From Synechococcus sp. PCC 7336 (GTDB taxonomy: Bacteria; Cyanobacteriota; Cyanobacteriia; Thermostichales; PCC-7336), in contig NZ_CM001776.1 in the NCBI RefSeq assembly GCF_000332275.1, positions 3,718,008-3,782,007 of the forward strand: a stretch of DNA of 64,000 bases, given 5' to 3'. Below are positions 37,152-46,210 of the stretch, in pieces (position 1 is the first letter of the stretch; the number at the start of each line of letters is the position of its first letter). The position numbers were made by a program, and so were the translations under genes. The notes beneath the pieces were generated by a model. The model was not told the origin of the DNA. It saw only the letters and a list, made by a program, of their open reading frames with translations, and ran no database searches.

Positions 37152-37839
37152 ATTGTTAGTGTTAGTGGAAGGCGAAACAGAAGAAACTTTTGTGAATGAA
37201 GTGTTGGCAGATTATCTTTACTCCAAAGGATTCTTTTCGGTTAAGGCTAAATTGATGGGGAATGCTCGGAATCGGAATCGGCGTGGAGGTATTCGAGGTT
37301 GGCCTCAGGTGTGTGAGGAGATTATCCGGCATCTCAAAGAAGATACTGGGGTATATGTGTCAACGATGGTAGATTACTATGCATTGCCCGAAGAGGGAAA
37401 AAGTGGAAATGGGTGGCCAGGTCGTTCTCAAGCAAGCAGCTTAAAATATTTAAGTAAAGCTAGACATATCGAGATACAATTAATCAATAATATTGCTAAT
37501 AAGCTGAAAAATTCCTCATCTGTGAGACGATTTATTCCATACATTATGATGCACGAGTTCGAAGGCTTGCTTTTTAGTGACTGTCAAAAGTTTGCGATTG
37601 GTATTTGTCGGGAAGATCTATTTGCTAACTTTCAGCAAATCCGTAATGGATATTCAACGCCAGAAGAAATCAATGATTCACCAGAAACTCACCCGTCTAA
37701 GCGCATCACAGACTTGATGCCAGAATATCAGAAACCCATCCACGGAAATTTTGCAGCTATTGAGATTGGGCTCACGACTTTCATGAAAGAATGCCCTGGA
37801 TTTTACCATTGGATAGAACGAATCGAGAGCATTATCTAG
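37144..37839 (+). CDS. DUF4276 Toprim-like protein
   Basis: The 231-residue protein begins MARLLVLVEGETEETFVNEVL, in which the glutamates match the first Toprim acidic position, followed by STMVDYYALPEEG and MMHEFEGLLFSD. These are DUF4276 hallmarks. It is predicted to be a metal-dependent nuclease or regulator acting with the upstream ATPase. I chose the ATG at 37144, giving an 8-bp overlap and translational coupling. Base composition matches its partner and differs from flanking genes. Confidence 0.85.
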   Translation: MARLLVLVEGETEETFVNEVLADYLYSKGFFSVKAKLMGNARNRNRRGGIRGWPQVCEEIIRHLKEDTGVYVSTMVDYYALPEEGKSGNGWPGRSQASSLKYLSKARHIEIQLINNIANKLKNSSSVRRFIPYIMMHEFEGLLFSDCQKFAIGICREDLFANFQQIRNGYSTPEEINDSPETHPSKRITDLMPEYQKPIHGNFAAIEIGLTTFMKECPGFYHWIERIESII

Positions 37840-38256
37840 AAGAGACGATTGTCTAAAGATGTGCAATATCTAACCCGTCATCCAGCGCTCTGTAGAAGAT
37901 GACATAGCCTTCCAAAGACAACCCTCGGACTCCGAGGCGGATTGCTGCATAAACCAAGTCTAGTCAGAAACCTGTAGTTTTAATGAGGCACCTTTTAGTC
38001 TCCCTCACTAACGCTGCTAACCACTGCATTCGCCCCCTAAATCCCCCATTCTGGGGGACTTGAATACAGTGCTAGCTGGGGTTTGGAGACGGGGAAGACG
38101 AACCGGCGAATCGCGGTCATTAAAGGTGTAAAGCGAAGCCAACAGACTCTCACAAGTCCCCCACTGGTGGGGGATTTAGGGGGCCGAGTGCAATGCCTGA
38201 AAACTCCAAGGCTCAACATGGATGAGTTTTAGCGACTCATGCCTATTCCGATCGGC
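37840..38256. other. Gene-poor region with MITE-like element
   Basis: No protein gene is supported. The right half is occupied by the inverted-repeat element at 38025-38196. The place where a ParE toxin gene would be expected, downstream of the minus-strand ParD gene, holds no toxin-like sequence. Confidence 0.6.
38025..38196. mobile_element. MITE-like inverted-repeat element
   Basis: The left arm, about 38033-38062 (CCCCCTAAATCCCCC, then GGGGGACTTG), and the right arm, about 38153-38183 (CAAGTCCCCC, then GGGGGATTTAGGGGG), are imperfect reverse complements. Each arm is itself a hairpin. GCATT occurs just outside the left arm and AATGC outside the right one. The 90-bp core has no coding capacity. 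This C/G-block pattern is a familiar type of dispersed repeat in cyanobacteria. It is probably a non-autonomous transposable element. Confidence 0.65.
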
Positions 38257-38502
38257 TTACTGGAAGCGCTCTAAAATCTTATTAACGAACATCTCACCAT
38301 CAATCGGAGGTTGGTGGGTTGAGGCTTCAACCGCCGCATCAATTTTTACTCGTACTTCCTCAACCCATTCTGCTTCGGAGCGATCGTACTCATCTAATAG
38401 CCGCAGAGCGATCTCTAAAATCTCTTCAGCAGAGCGATATTTGCCAGCTTGCAGCTTGGTTTGGATAAAGTGTTCTTGTTCAGGAGTGAGATTAATTCTC
38501 AT
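38257..38502 (-). CDS. ParD-like antitoxin, apparently without toxin
   Basis: The 81-residue protein begins MRINLTPEQEHFIQTKL, then KYRSAEEILEIALRLLDEYD and a C-terminal segment ending FVNKILERFQ. This is the cyanobacterial ParD/CopG ribbon-helix-helix antitoxin family. A ParE gene normally overlaps its 3' end, but here the sequence runs into the MITE-like element within about 60 bp. It looks like an orphan antitoxin, and the element may have replaced the toxin gene. Confidence 0.8.
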   Translation of the reverse strand: MRINLTPEQEHFIQTKLQAGKYRSAEEILEIALRLLDEYDRSEAEWVEEVRVKIDAAVEASTHQPPIDGEMFVNKILERFQ

Positions 38503-38615
38503 AGAAAATATTTATCTAAACTATCTACTATTCTAAACCGAAACCTTAACCTGATTTCCCAAAAATTGTCAGAATTGACTATTCAAATTACAGGCTAAGC
38601 ACAGCTTACTATAAG

Positions 38616-41600
38616 TTACACCTCCACTCCTTCCAATTCTGCGTCTGTCAAGTCGTAGAGATCCCTCAATTTCTGCAGCTTGTCCCCATCCACCTGCCAA
38701 AATCCACGTCCCTGAGCCTCCAACATGCGTCCGACAATATTGCGAAATGCTTCTGGATTCGCCTCTCGCAATCTCTGAGCCATTTCGGCATCGAAGGCAT
38801 AAGTCTCTGCTGTTTGGTCGTAGACCCAATTCTCCCGAAAATCAGCGGTTCCAGCCCAGCCCATCAATGCCGTCATGCGCTGCGAAATCTCGTAAGCACC
38901 GCCGGAACCCTGCTCGGCCATTGCTGAGGCCCACTTCGGGTTGAGTAGTTTAGTCCGGTACTCCATGCGCAATACATCTTCCAATTGACGCGGCGTGGAA
39001 TCCTTGGAAAAACTTTCCACAAAACTGGCCGTCACCTTTTTCCCCTGCTGCATTTCAGCCGCTTTCTTTAATCCGCCAGTGTTAGCGTAATATTCTTGAA
39101 TATCCGTCAGACCGTACTCCACCGAGTCAATCTGCTGCACCACGCGCCCCGTGCTCTGCAGCAGCGTATTCAACACCTCCGGTCGAGCCTGACCTTTATC
39201 TCCCCGGCCGTAGCTAAACCCATTGCGTCCGCGCCAGGTTTCCCCCAATTCGTCCCCCGACTCCCAATTCGAATCTGTGACGCGATCGTTGACTAACGAA
39301 CCAAAATCTCCTGCGGGATTGGAGAACAGCCGAGCAGATGTATTTTCCACCCCCCGAGCTTCCAGTTCTAAGGCATGTTTGCGGATGAAATTGCGATCGC
39401 CAGGTTCGTCCGCCGCCGCTGCCCGCACAAACAGGTCGTCCAAAAGCTCGATGATATTGACAAAACTATCCCGAAAAATCCCTGACAAATTCCCTAAAAT
39501 ATCAATCCGTGGATGCTCTAAATCCTCCAATGGCTTTAACTCGTAGCGCACGATTCTGCCCGTTCCTTCCTTGACGGGCTCGGCCCCCACCAGCTCCAGC
39601 AGAATCCCCAGCGACTCCCCTTTCGTCTTAATCGCATCCAACCCCCATAACATCACCGCCACGGTTTCGGGATATTCTCCCCGTTCGGCTAGATGTTGAG
39701 CGACGATCTTTTGCCCGATCGCCTTCCCCCGCTCGAACGCTGCCGGTGAAGGCATCCGATAGGGGTCCAAAGCATGGACGTTGCGCCCCGTCGGCAAGAC
39801 CCCCGGACCGTCCCGCAGCAAATCGCCCCCCGGTGCGGGGGGAATGTATTCGCCGTTGAGACCGCGCAAGAGGTTGGCCAGTTCGTCGGTGGTTTGGGAG
39901 AGGCGATCGCGAATCTCGAAGGCTTCGTCTAAATGTTGCGCGAATCGATTTGGGTTTGCCTCGCCATCCGGTTCTCGTCGCAATGCGTCTGCACAAAGCT
40001 GTTCTGCCTGAAGGCGATCGCCGCCGGAGGCAATGGCATCCAGTACGGTATCGGGTAAGCGATTGTCGAAATAAGCGTTTAAATAACTGGCCAACTGCTC
40101 GGAATTGGGGGCGCGACCGAGGACGTGCAAGCCGGAAGAGAACAGGCGATTTTCTAGGACTTGGAGATATTCGTAGAGATCGCGCAAATAGCGATCGAAC
40201 ACTTCGCCGCCAAACAGGTTGGCGTTCTCGTAAGAAAACTCCATCCCCATTTTTTTCAATTCTGGCAGCGGGCAATCGGCATACAGCCCCGTATCCGCAA
40301 TCTTGCTGCAAATGACTTGCTTGAGCGGGAAGTTTTTCTCGGGATCTTCGCGATACTCGGCAATCAAATCTCGCAGCGCCAGTAATTCTTTGTAGAGTCC
40401 GGCCCGACCGTAGGGGGGCACGTTGTGGGAAATCAAAACGCCGTAGCCGCGCCGTTTCGCCAAGATCGACTCGGATGGATTGTTGGCAGCATAAATATAG
40501 AGATTGGGGAGATTGCCCAACAAAATATCGGACCAAGAATAGCCGGTGTTGCCCAACGGCGATCCCGGCAGCCACTCCACCGTGCCGTGCATGCCAAAAT
40601 GCACTACAGCATCCGCACGAAAGTCCTCCTGCAACCACTTATAAAAGGCTGCATATTGCGGGTGTGGCGTCAGATCTCGCTCGAACATCAACCGCATTGG
40701 ATCGCCTGCCAGCCCGAGGGGAGGTTGAACGCCAATCCAAACATTGCCCAACTGGACACCGCCGAGCAAAAAGCGATCGCCGATTGTGCGAATGCCACTG
40801 CCCGCCAGCGACTGCCATTGCTTCTCAATCCGTCGCCGCTGAATGGTATTGAGCCAGCCATCCAGCCGCTGCACCGTTACGGTGGTGGTAGAGGTCTCGT
40901 CCAGGCTAGAATGCTCTGGCAACTGACCCACAAATGCCTCGTCTGCCTGCTGCACCTGTCGGATCAGTTCTTCGCCGTCCTCCGGCAACTCGCCGACGTC
41001 ATAGCCCTGTGCCTTCAACGCCTGCAACAATTGCAGCAACGACTCGGGCACGTTCAGCAGCGCAGCAGTACCGGTAGCTCCATAGCCGGGAGGGAAACCG
41101 TAGAGAATAATCGCAATTTTGCGATCGCCTTTTTCCTGTCGCCGCAGCTCGATCCATCGCCGCACCCGCCCCGTCAGCCGCTTCACCCGCTCGGGCACCA
41201 AATAAATTTCATCCCCCACCAATCCCCCCAAAGGCACTGGATCGATCGCCCCATCCAACTCCGGCAAGGCATACAGCACCACACTTTGCAGTCCGCCAAT
41301 TCCCTGTCGCGTCCAGGAGTGAATGTCTTGGATGAGTAGGGGGGCCGAGACGAAATAGGGCACGTTCTTCGCGCTCAAAATGCGCTTGGCCACCTCCACC
41401 TGTCGCCCAGCTTCCATCGATCCCGCCGGACCGCCGACTAAGGGAAATCCAATGGTGGAGACGATCGCATCCACTGCAATCGCGTCTTGCTTCAGCGAAG
41501 GGGTTTCCACATTGCCCCGCAGCCGCTGCTCTGTTTCGTAGGCGGTTGTCAGCCAATCCCGCACGGCGACGTGGCCTTCGACGCCATTGATGAAAATGGG

Positions 41601-42401
41601 GACGGGAATGAGATGGGCCGCTTCAAAATAGCGAATCAGTTGGGGGATGTAGGCTTGTTGGGTGATGACGTGTTTGCGGTAGAGCAAGATGCCTACGAGG
41701 GGGCGATCGCCGCTGGCGGGGACGTGCTGGCGATACCAATTGAGATAGTCTTGGGGGGACTCAAAATAGCCTTCGAACTCGGGATGCAGGAGCCCCAAGT
41801 TGGGGGTTTCGACTGGTGGCGCGATCTCCCCTGCTGCAATATCGAGATATTGCTCCCCTAAATAGGCAAACAGCGACACCACATTCTCGGTGCCGCCGGC
41901 ATTCCAGTAACCGTAGATCGTCAGCCAATTGCGCAGATCCCGCACTTTGCGACCGGGGACGTATTTGAGTAACTTGGGGCCAACCTTCAAAAAGCTAATA
42001 TATCCCGCCAGCTTGTCCTCTTCGCGACTGTTGCCAAATTTACTCAGGATAAACGCGACCGGCTTGGGCATGCCTTTGGGCTTCTCGCCAATCGCAAACT
42101 TGCCCAATTGGGTCAGCGACATCAGTTCCAGGGCCGACTCAAACACCAGACGAATGGGGATCTCCCGCAGCCGTTCCCGCAGCCACATCACTTGGTCGTA
42201 GTCAAACAAAAGGCTGCCGAAGAAGGCTCGGGCTCCTTGCAAGGCGGCTTCGACGCGGGCAGGATTGGCGGCGATATCGCGATCGCTAAACGCACAAATC
42301 TCTAACTCGGGACAGCGCTTCTCCACCGCCAGAGCCGCCTGACGATACAGATCGGCATTAAAGGATTCAAATCCGGCGATGAGGACGATGCGGTGGGTCA
42401 T
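38616..42401 (-). CDS. Chelatase large subunit, ChlH/CobN family
   Basis: The 1261-residue protein has the CobN/magnesium-chelatase H architecture: TIYGYWNAGGTENVVSLF, GLLHPEFEGYF, VGILLYRKHVITQQAYI, HFGMHGTVEWLPGSPLG and the C-terminal GGLKKAAEMQ, MTALMGWAG and GRGFWQVD. The N-terminus (MTHRIVLIAGFESFNADLY) does not look like the classical cyanobacterial ChlH start (about 1330 residues), so this is probably the second, slr1211-type protein, variously called CobN or ChlH2. It would bind a tetrapyrrole and insert Mg or Co with the I and D subunits, which are not in this window. It is transcribed alone. Confidence 0.85.
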   Translation of the reverse strand: MTHRIVLIAGFESFNADLYRQAALAVEKRCPELEICAFSDRDIAANPARVEAALQGARAFFGSLLFDYDQVMWLRERLREIPIRLVFESALELMSLTQLGKFAIGEKPKGMPKPVAFILSKFGNSREEDKLAGYISFLKVGPKLLKYVPGRKVRDLRNWLTIYGYWNAGGTENVVSLFAYLGEQYLDIAAGEIAPPVETPNLGLLHPEFEGYFESPQDYLNWYRQHVPASGDRPLVGILLYRKHVITQQAYIPQLIRYFEAAHLIPVPIFINGVEGHVAVRDWLTTAYETEQRLRGNVETPSLKQDAIAVDAIVSTIGFPLVGGPAGSMEAGRQVEVAKRILSAKNVPYFVSAPLLIQDIHSWTRQGIGGLQSVVLYALPELDGAIDPVPLGGLVGDEIYLVPERVKRLTGRVRRWIELRRQEKGDRKIAIILYGFPPGYGATGTAALLNVPESLLQLLQALKAQGYDVGELPEDGEELIRQVQQADEAFVGQLPEHSSLDETSTTTVTVQRLDGWLNTIQRRRIEKQWQSLAGSGIRTIGDRFLLGGVQLGNVWIGVQPPLGLAGDPMRLMFERDLTPHPQYAAFYKWLQEDFRADAVVHFGMHGTVEWLPGSPLGNTGYSWSDILLGNLPNLYIYAANNPSESILAKRRGYGVLISHNVPPYGRAGLYKELLALRDLIAEYREDPEKNFPLKQVICSKIADTGLYADCPLPELKKMGMEFSYENANLFGGEVFDRYLRDLYEYLQVLENRLFSSGLHVLGRAPNSEQLASYLNAYFDNRLPDTVLDAIASGGDRLQAEQLCADALRREPDGEANPNRFAQHLDEAFEIRDRLSQTTDELANLLRGLNGEYIPPAPGGDLLRDGPGVLPTGRNVHALDPYRMPSPAAFERGKAIGQKIVAQHLAERGEYPETVAVMLWGLDAIKTKGESLGILLELVGAEPVKEGTGRIVRYELKPLEDLEHPRIDILGNLSGIFRDSFVNIIELLDDLFVRAAAADEPGDRNFIRKHALELEARGVENTSARLFSNPAGDFGSLVNDRVTDSNWESGDELGETWRGRNGFSYGRGDKGQARPEVLNTLLQSTGRVVQQIDSVEYGLTDIQEYYANTGGLKKAAEMQQGKKVTASFVESFSKDSTPRQLEDVLRMEYRTKLLNPKWASAMAEQGSGGAYEISQRMTALMGWAGTADFRENWVYDQTAETYAFDAEMAQRLREANPEAFRNIVGRMLEAQGRGFWQVDGDKLQKLRDLYDLTDAELEGVEV

Positions 42402-42715
42402 GGGATCGCGTGCGAAGAGTCTGCTTCGATCCTAGTGGCTCTTTAACGAAATGTTACAAGGGCGATCGAGAAGACTGGATAACGAACGAGGATTGCACTT
42501 TTGTTCCAACATCAAAGCCTCAAACCCATACCAAGCCTCAAACCCATACCAATATAGTCTGTTGTGAGATCTGACCTTTACTCGAAGTGTTACGCTATCG
42601 CAAACCAAAATGAAGCAACCCGTAAGTTCTCCTAACATCGATAGCCTCTCTCCCTAGAAGTGCTACAACAAAGGCAATTCAGATAGATTCAGCAAGCGTC
42701 AACTGAGGAGAGGTT
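42402..42715. other. Divergent promoter region with an 18-bp tandem repeat
   Basis: The unit AAGCCTCAAACCCATACC occurs twice in tandem (42515-42532 and 42533-42550). No gene is supported. GAGGAG near 42705 is the ribosome-binding site for the TTG start at 42716. Confidence 0.6.
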
Positions 42716-45241
42716 TTGTCAAAACGTCGGGCCCGCCGCAAACCCATACCGGAGTCGGGGAGATCGGCATCTCCCGAAGTTCAGCTAAAAAAGCTGCAAA
42801 CCCTTGTCCAGCAGCAGAAGTATCGACAGGCGTTAGAGAAATATCAGCAAATCCGGCAATCCTATCCCGATGTCGAGATCGAACCGTCTGAAGCTGAGAT
42901 CTGGCTGCTGCGAGGCCAGCAGGAATTTTCCCGCGCGAATTACCGGCAAGCGGAGAGTTCTTTTCGCCAAGCACTCGATTTGGGACTAGCGGGCGAAGGG
43001 CATTACTGGCTGACGAAGTGTTTGCTGGCTTTGGAGCGATCGCAAGAGGCCCTCGATTGCCTGCAGACAGCATTTGAGAGCAAGCAATTGCCGAAGGACT
43101 ATTGCGGCTGCTACCTCAAACTGCTGCTCTTACAAGGAGGGGCAGCAACCGTTCAAACCCCGATCGAAAAGCAATCCGGTCGATTTTATGCCCCCCAGTT
43201 GCACTGGGCGCGGGGGGTACTAGCTTTGCAAGCCGGGCAGCACCGGGAAGCTCTGAGCCACTTCGGCAAAATGAAGCGACCTGCCACGCCTGAAGATAGC
43301 CCCACAGTCTGGATTGCCTATACGCAGCAGCAAATGGAGGATTGGGACGCAGCGGCGGCATCCTTACGCCTGCAGTCTTCTATGCTTTTTTTAAAGCGCT
43401 TCGGCGATCCGCTGAGCAAGAAACCTGCCATTCAGCAATTGCGGATTTTGCAGGTCGTTCAGACGAGGCGCTCGGTCTTGGAAGTGCTCGATCCGATGTC
43501 CGACCAGTCGAGTCCCGCCTTCGAGCCCGCCCTCGTCGCGGAAGTGGCCAACCTGTTGGAAGCTGGAAAAACACTGGAGGCAGCCCACGCTTGTACGGCA
43601 TTAGCTTCGCTTCCCCCTCAATTTCCCGAACTGAAGACTCTGTTTCACCCGTTCATGCTGCAGGCAGGGCAACTGGCTTTACAACAGGGCAAGTTTGAGG
43701 ATGCAGAGTTCTTCTGGGAAAAAATCATCAGCGACCCCCCCTTCGATCCGCAACTGGCTACCAATCTCTATCAGGTACAGCAAGGCAATGACTCTCACTC
43801 GAACAGCCTGCGTTTGTTGAAGCAGTTCGAGCAGTGGCTGAAGGCACAAGCAAAACAGCAGTCCCAAGATTGGCCCGAGAGTCGCCTCAACCCTACTTTG
43901 GCCAAACTGCAGTGCTGGGTTGCCGATAATTTGATGGCTACGGGCAAGTATCACAAGGCATTTCAAGCCTTGCGGCAGGCGGAGAAACTCTGTCCCGATT
44001 CCCCGGAAGTGATGGGTCGCAAAGGATTGAAGGCTAAGGCAGAAGGTAAATTTGCCGAAGCCGCGCCCCTGCTGACTCGAGCGCTGGAAGGCGGTTGCCG
44101 GTTTGAAGAAGTATACGTTGCTTTGCTGAAGTGCTGGGACGAATTGGGCGATCGCCAAGCCCGTCGCGAAGCCCAGCGTCGCTTCGGCAAGCACTTCGGC
44201 GATATCAATCCCGAATACGACCTCGACCTGCCCTTTTGGCAAGAAGCCCTCTCGACAGGTCGCCTTTCACTGTTCGAGCCGATAATATTGGGCAGCGACT
44301 CCGAAGAACCTCCCGTGCTGGCCTGCGATATCTTTTGCGAAGCGGTGGACGTCGACTACGACGGGGAGAGCGATCGCGCCCCAATCAACCAGACAGAAGC
44401 TGCCTCGGAATGGGATGCCCTGCTAAATGACCTGGAGCCTGAAGAACAGATTCCCACGCTCCAGGCCATTTATTTATGCTTGCATCTATTCGCCAAACGC
44501 CAGAAAGGAATTGCAGCCCTGCAAAATCGGTATCTCGATCGCCTTGCAGCCCTAGCAGGCGAACGTCCCGAGGCGCTGCCCGTTTATCTGGCCATGGCAG
44601 CAATGAAAGGCACTAAACTAAAGCAGTTGGAAACCCAACTGCGACAATACCTCAGCTCCAGCCCCCAACCCGATATCGCACTGGCCGAACTGCAATTGAT
44701 TGTCCGCCGGTTTGATTGCATTCAAACCCTGCGACCGTATTTGCAAGCAGCTCTCGATCGAGATGCCCACAATCCGCTACTGCTCTTAGCGCAAGCGACC
44801 ACTTGGCGGGTGGGCAGCAAACCTTACCGAAAATTGAAGGAAGAGGGCTTCGAGTTAGCTCGCCAACTTCAGGATGCTGCTGCCCTGCAGGCGTTTCGAG
44901 AAGAGGAGGCGCTGCAGGCAACGGCACTGGCAACAGACTTCATGCCCGACCTGCCGATGTTTGGCGGCAGCGGCGATCTCGATATCGAGAAAATTATTCA
45001 GCGGATGGCAGAACAAATGATGGGTCAGAAGCTCTCGCCGGAAGAGCTAGAGGCGATTCTGCCGCAGATGGCGGAGATGTTTGCCAATGGTCCGCCCGCA
45101 TTCGGCTTCGATGATGGTGGCGATCCAGATTTCCCGCCGGATGACTTCGATGCGAGACCGACAAGCTCAGATATTCCGTTCGAGCGCGGCAAGTCCAAGT
45201 CTAAAAGCTCTAAGAAGCGCAAGCGGGGGTTTTTGCCTTAA
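42716..45241 (+). CDS. Large TPR-repeat protein of the Hsp70 cluster
   Basis: The 841-residue soluble protein is rich in helix-pair repeats: RQALEKYQQIRQSYPD, ANYRQAESSFRQALDLG, GKFEDAEFFWEKI, GKYHKAFQALRQAEKLCPDSP and others. The C-terminus has IEKIIQRMAEQMMG, an acidic stretch and a basic SKSKSSKKRKRG tail. It starts with TTG, supported by GAGGAG 7-8 bases upstream; no ATG is available nearby. It is first in a same-strand run of TPR, J-like, GrpE and Hsp70 genes, with gaps of 36-50 bp. It is probably a scaffold or co-chaperone. Cyanobacterial homologs appear to have no known function. Confidence 0.75.
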   Translation: MSKRRARRKPIPESGRSASPEVQLKKLQTLVQQQKYRQALEKYQQIRQSYPDVEIEPSEAEIWLLRGQQEFSRANYRQAESSFRQALDLGLAGEGHYWLTKCLLALERSQEALDCLQTAFESKQLPKDYCGCYLKLLLLQGGAATVQTPIEKQSGRFYAPQLHWARGVLALQAGQHREALSHFGKMKRPATPEDSPTVWIAYTQQQMEDWDAAAASLRLQSSMLFLKRFGDPLSKKPAIQQLRILQVVQTRRSVLEVLDPMSDQSSPAFEPALVAEVANLLEAGKTLEAAHACTALASLPPQFPELKTLFHPFMLQAGQLALQQGKFEDAEFFWEKIISDPPFDPQLATNLYQVQQGNDSHSNSLRLLKQFEQWLKAQAKQQSQDWPESRLNPTLAKLQCWVADNLMATGKYHKAFQALRQAEKLCPDSPEVMGRKGLKAKAEGKFAEAAPLLTRALEGGCRFEEVYVALLKCWDELGDRQARREAQRRFGKHFGDINPEYDLDLPFWQEALSTGRLSLFEPIILGSDSEEPPVLACDIFCEAVDVDYDGESDRAPINQTEAASEWDALLNDLEPEEQIPTLQAIYLCLHLFAKRQKGIAALQNRYLDRLAALAGERPEALPVYLAMAAMKGTKLKQLETQLRQYLSSSPQPDIALAELQLIVRRFDCIQTLRPYLQAALDRDAHNPLLLLAQATTWRVGSKPYRKLKEEGFELARQLQDAAALQAFREEEALQATALATDFMPDLPMFGGSGDLDIEKIIQRMAEQMMGQKLSPEELEAILPQMAEMFANGPPAFGFDDGGDPDFPPDDFDARPTSSDIPFERGKSKSKSSKKRKRGFLP

Positions 45242-45277
45242 CCTCACTCCCTATAACATCATTGCCTGGAATTCTCC

Positions 45278-45571
45278 ATGAACGAATATTACGAATGCCT
45301 GGGGGTTGCCCCCAATGCGACGCCAGCCGAAATTAAGCGAGCCTATCATGCCAAACTGCGCGAGTTTCCCGCCCACACTCACCCGCAGGAATTCAAGGCC
45401 GTTCGCGCCGCTTACGAAGCACTGCGCAAAGGGCCGCAGCAGCAGTTGGATATCTTGGCACCGCGTCCCATTGAGGTCAGCATAGATACCGAACTGGTCG
45501 AGCAAATACGCCAGCGGGCGATCGCCGAGCTAGAGGTCAGTTTGGAGGACTTGATACGACTCACCTTCTAA
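45278..45571 (+). CDS. J-domain-like protein lacking the HPD motif
   Basis: This 97-residue protein reads like a J domain: NEYYECLGVAPNATPAEIKRAY at the start and FKAVRAAYEALRKG at the end of the domain. The loop that should carry the HPD tripeptide instead reads EFPAHTHPQEF. HPD is what stimulates Hsp70 ATPase activity in J-proteins, so this may be a regulator or a substrate adaptor. It lies 36 bp after the TPR gene and 48 bp before grpE. Confidence 0.8.
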   Translation: MNEYYECLGVAPNATPAEIKRAYHAKLREFPAHTHPQEFKAVRAAYEALRKGPQQQLDILAPRPIEVSIDTELVEQIRQRAIAELEVSLEDLIRLTF

Positions 45572-45619
45572 TGCAAGATTGAAACCAAATTTCAAATTTT
45601 CTTCTATCCGGTAACACCC

Positions 45620-46162
45620 TTGCCCTCCTCTATCCGAGAGATAATCGCTCAAAAGGTCCAATTGCGTCGCGAACAGGAAAGCTTGTTCGTCGATCTCCTT
45701 AAGGTTTTAGATGAGCTCGATCGCGCCTGCGAGCACTGGCAGGCTGCTGCTGTCGAGCAAGCTCCTCCTGAAACCCAACAGTCCCAATCTTTTAAGCTCC
45801 GATCGCCACTGACAGTCATGCGACACTGGCTCGATCGCCTACTCCGCTGGCCTGCACTGCAGCCGCGATCGCCATCGACGGCAACTGCGGATTTAGCTAG
45901 TATTGTCGCCAGCGGTCGCGACGGGGCAGAATTGATTCGGCAAACTCTGCTAGAGGTCTTGCAGCAACGACAGGTAACCCCGATTGAAGTGGTGGGACAG
46001 CCATTCGATCCCGAGACAATGTATGCCGTAGATCGTCAGAAGAGCGAGGCAGTTGCCGAGAATACTGTGCTACAAGAGGTGGTGCGAGGCTATCGCTGGC
46101 ACGATCGCATTTTGCGCGAGGCTCGCGTGATTGTGTCGATATCTGCTTCTGCAGACAACTAG
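45620..46162 (+). CDS. grpE: GrpE-like nucleotide exchange factor
   Basis: The 180-residue protein has a C-terminal half matching GrpE: GQPFDPETMYAV, then VAENTVLQEVVRGYRWHDRILREARV. The N-terminal coiled coil is short and interrupted by a Pro/Ser-rich stretch (50-95). GrpE opens Hsp70 for ADP release. The start is TTG with no strong ribosome-binding site and is uncertain. Sitting 48 bp before the Hsp70 gene, it is probably a dedicated exchange factor for that chaperone. Confidence 0.82.
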   Translation: MPSSIREIIAQKVQLRREQESLFVDLLKVLDELDRACEHWQAAAVEQAPPETQQSQSFKLRSPLTVMRHWLDRLLRWPALQPRSPSTATADLASIVASGRDGAELIRQTLLEVLQQRQVTPIEVVGQPFDPETMYAVDRQKSEAVAENTVLQEVVRGYRWHDRILREARVIVSISASADN

Positions 46163-46210
46163 CCTGCTTGTCTGCCCCGTCCAGAAGTCCAAATCCAGCA
46201 ATTTAACGAC

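Noticed and set aside
38037-38219. Short minus-strand frame covering the MITE-like element, considered as a ParE toxin
   Set aside because: Its translation follows the inverted repeat and has no ParE-like motif.
42432-42638. Minus-strand frame with repeated GFEAWYGFEA
   Set aside because: It is produced by the 18-bp tandem repeat and lacks a ribosome-binding site or homology.
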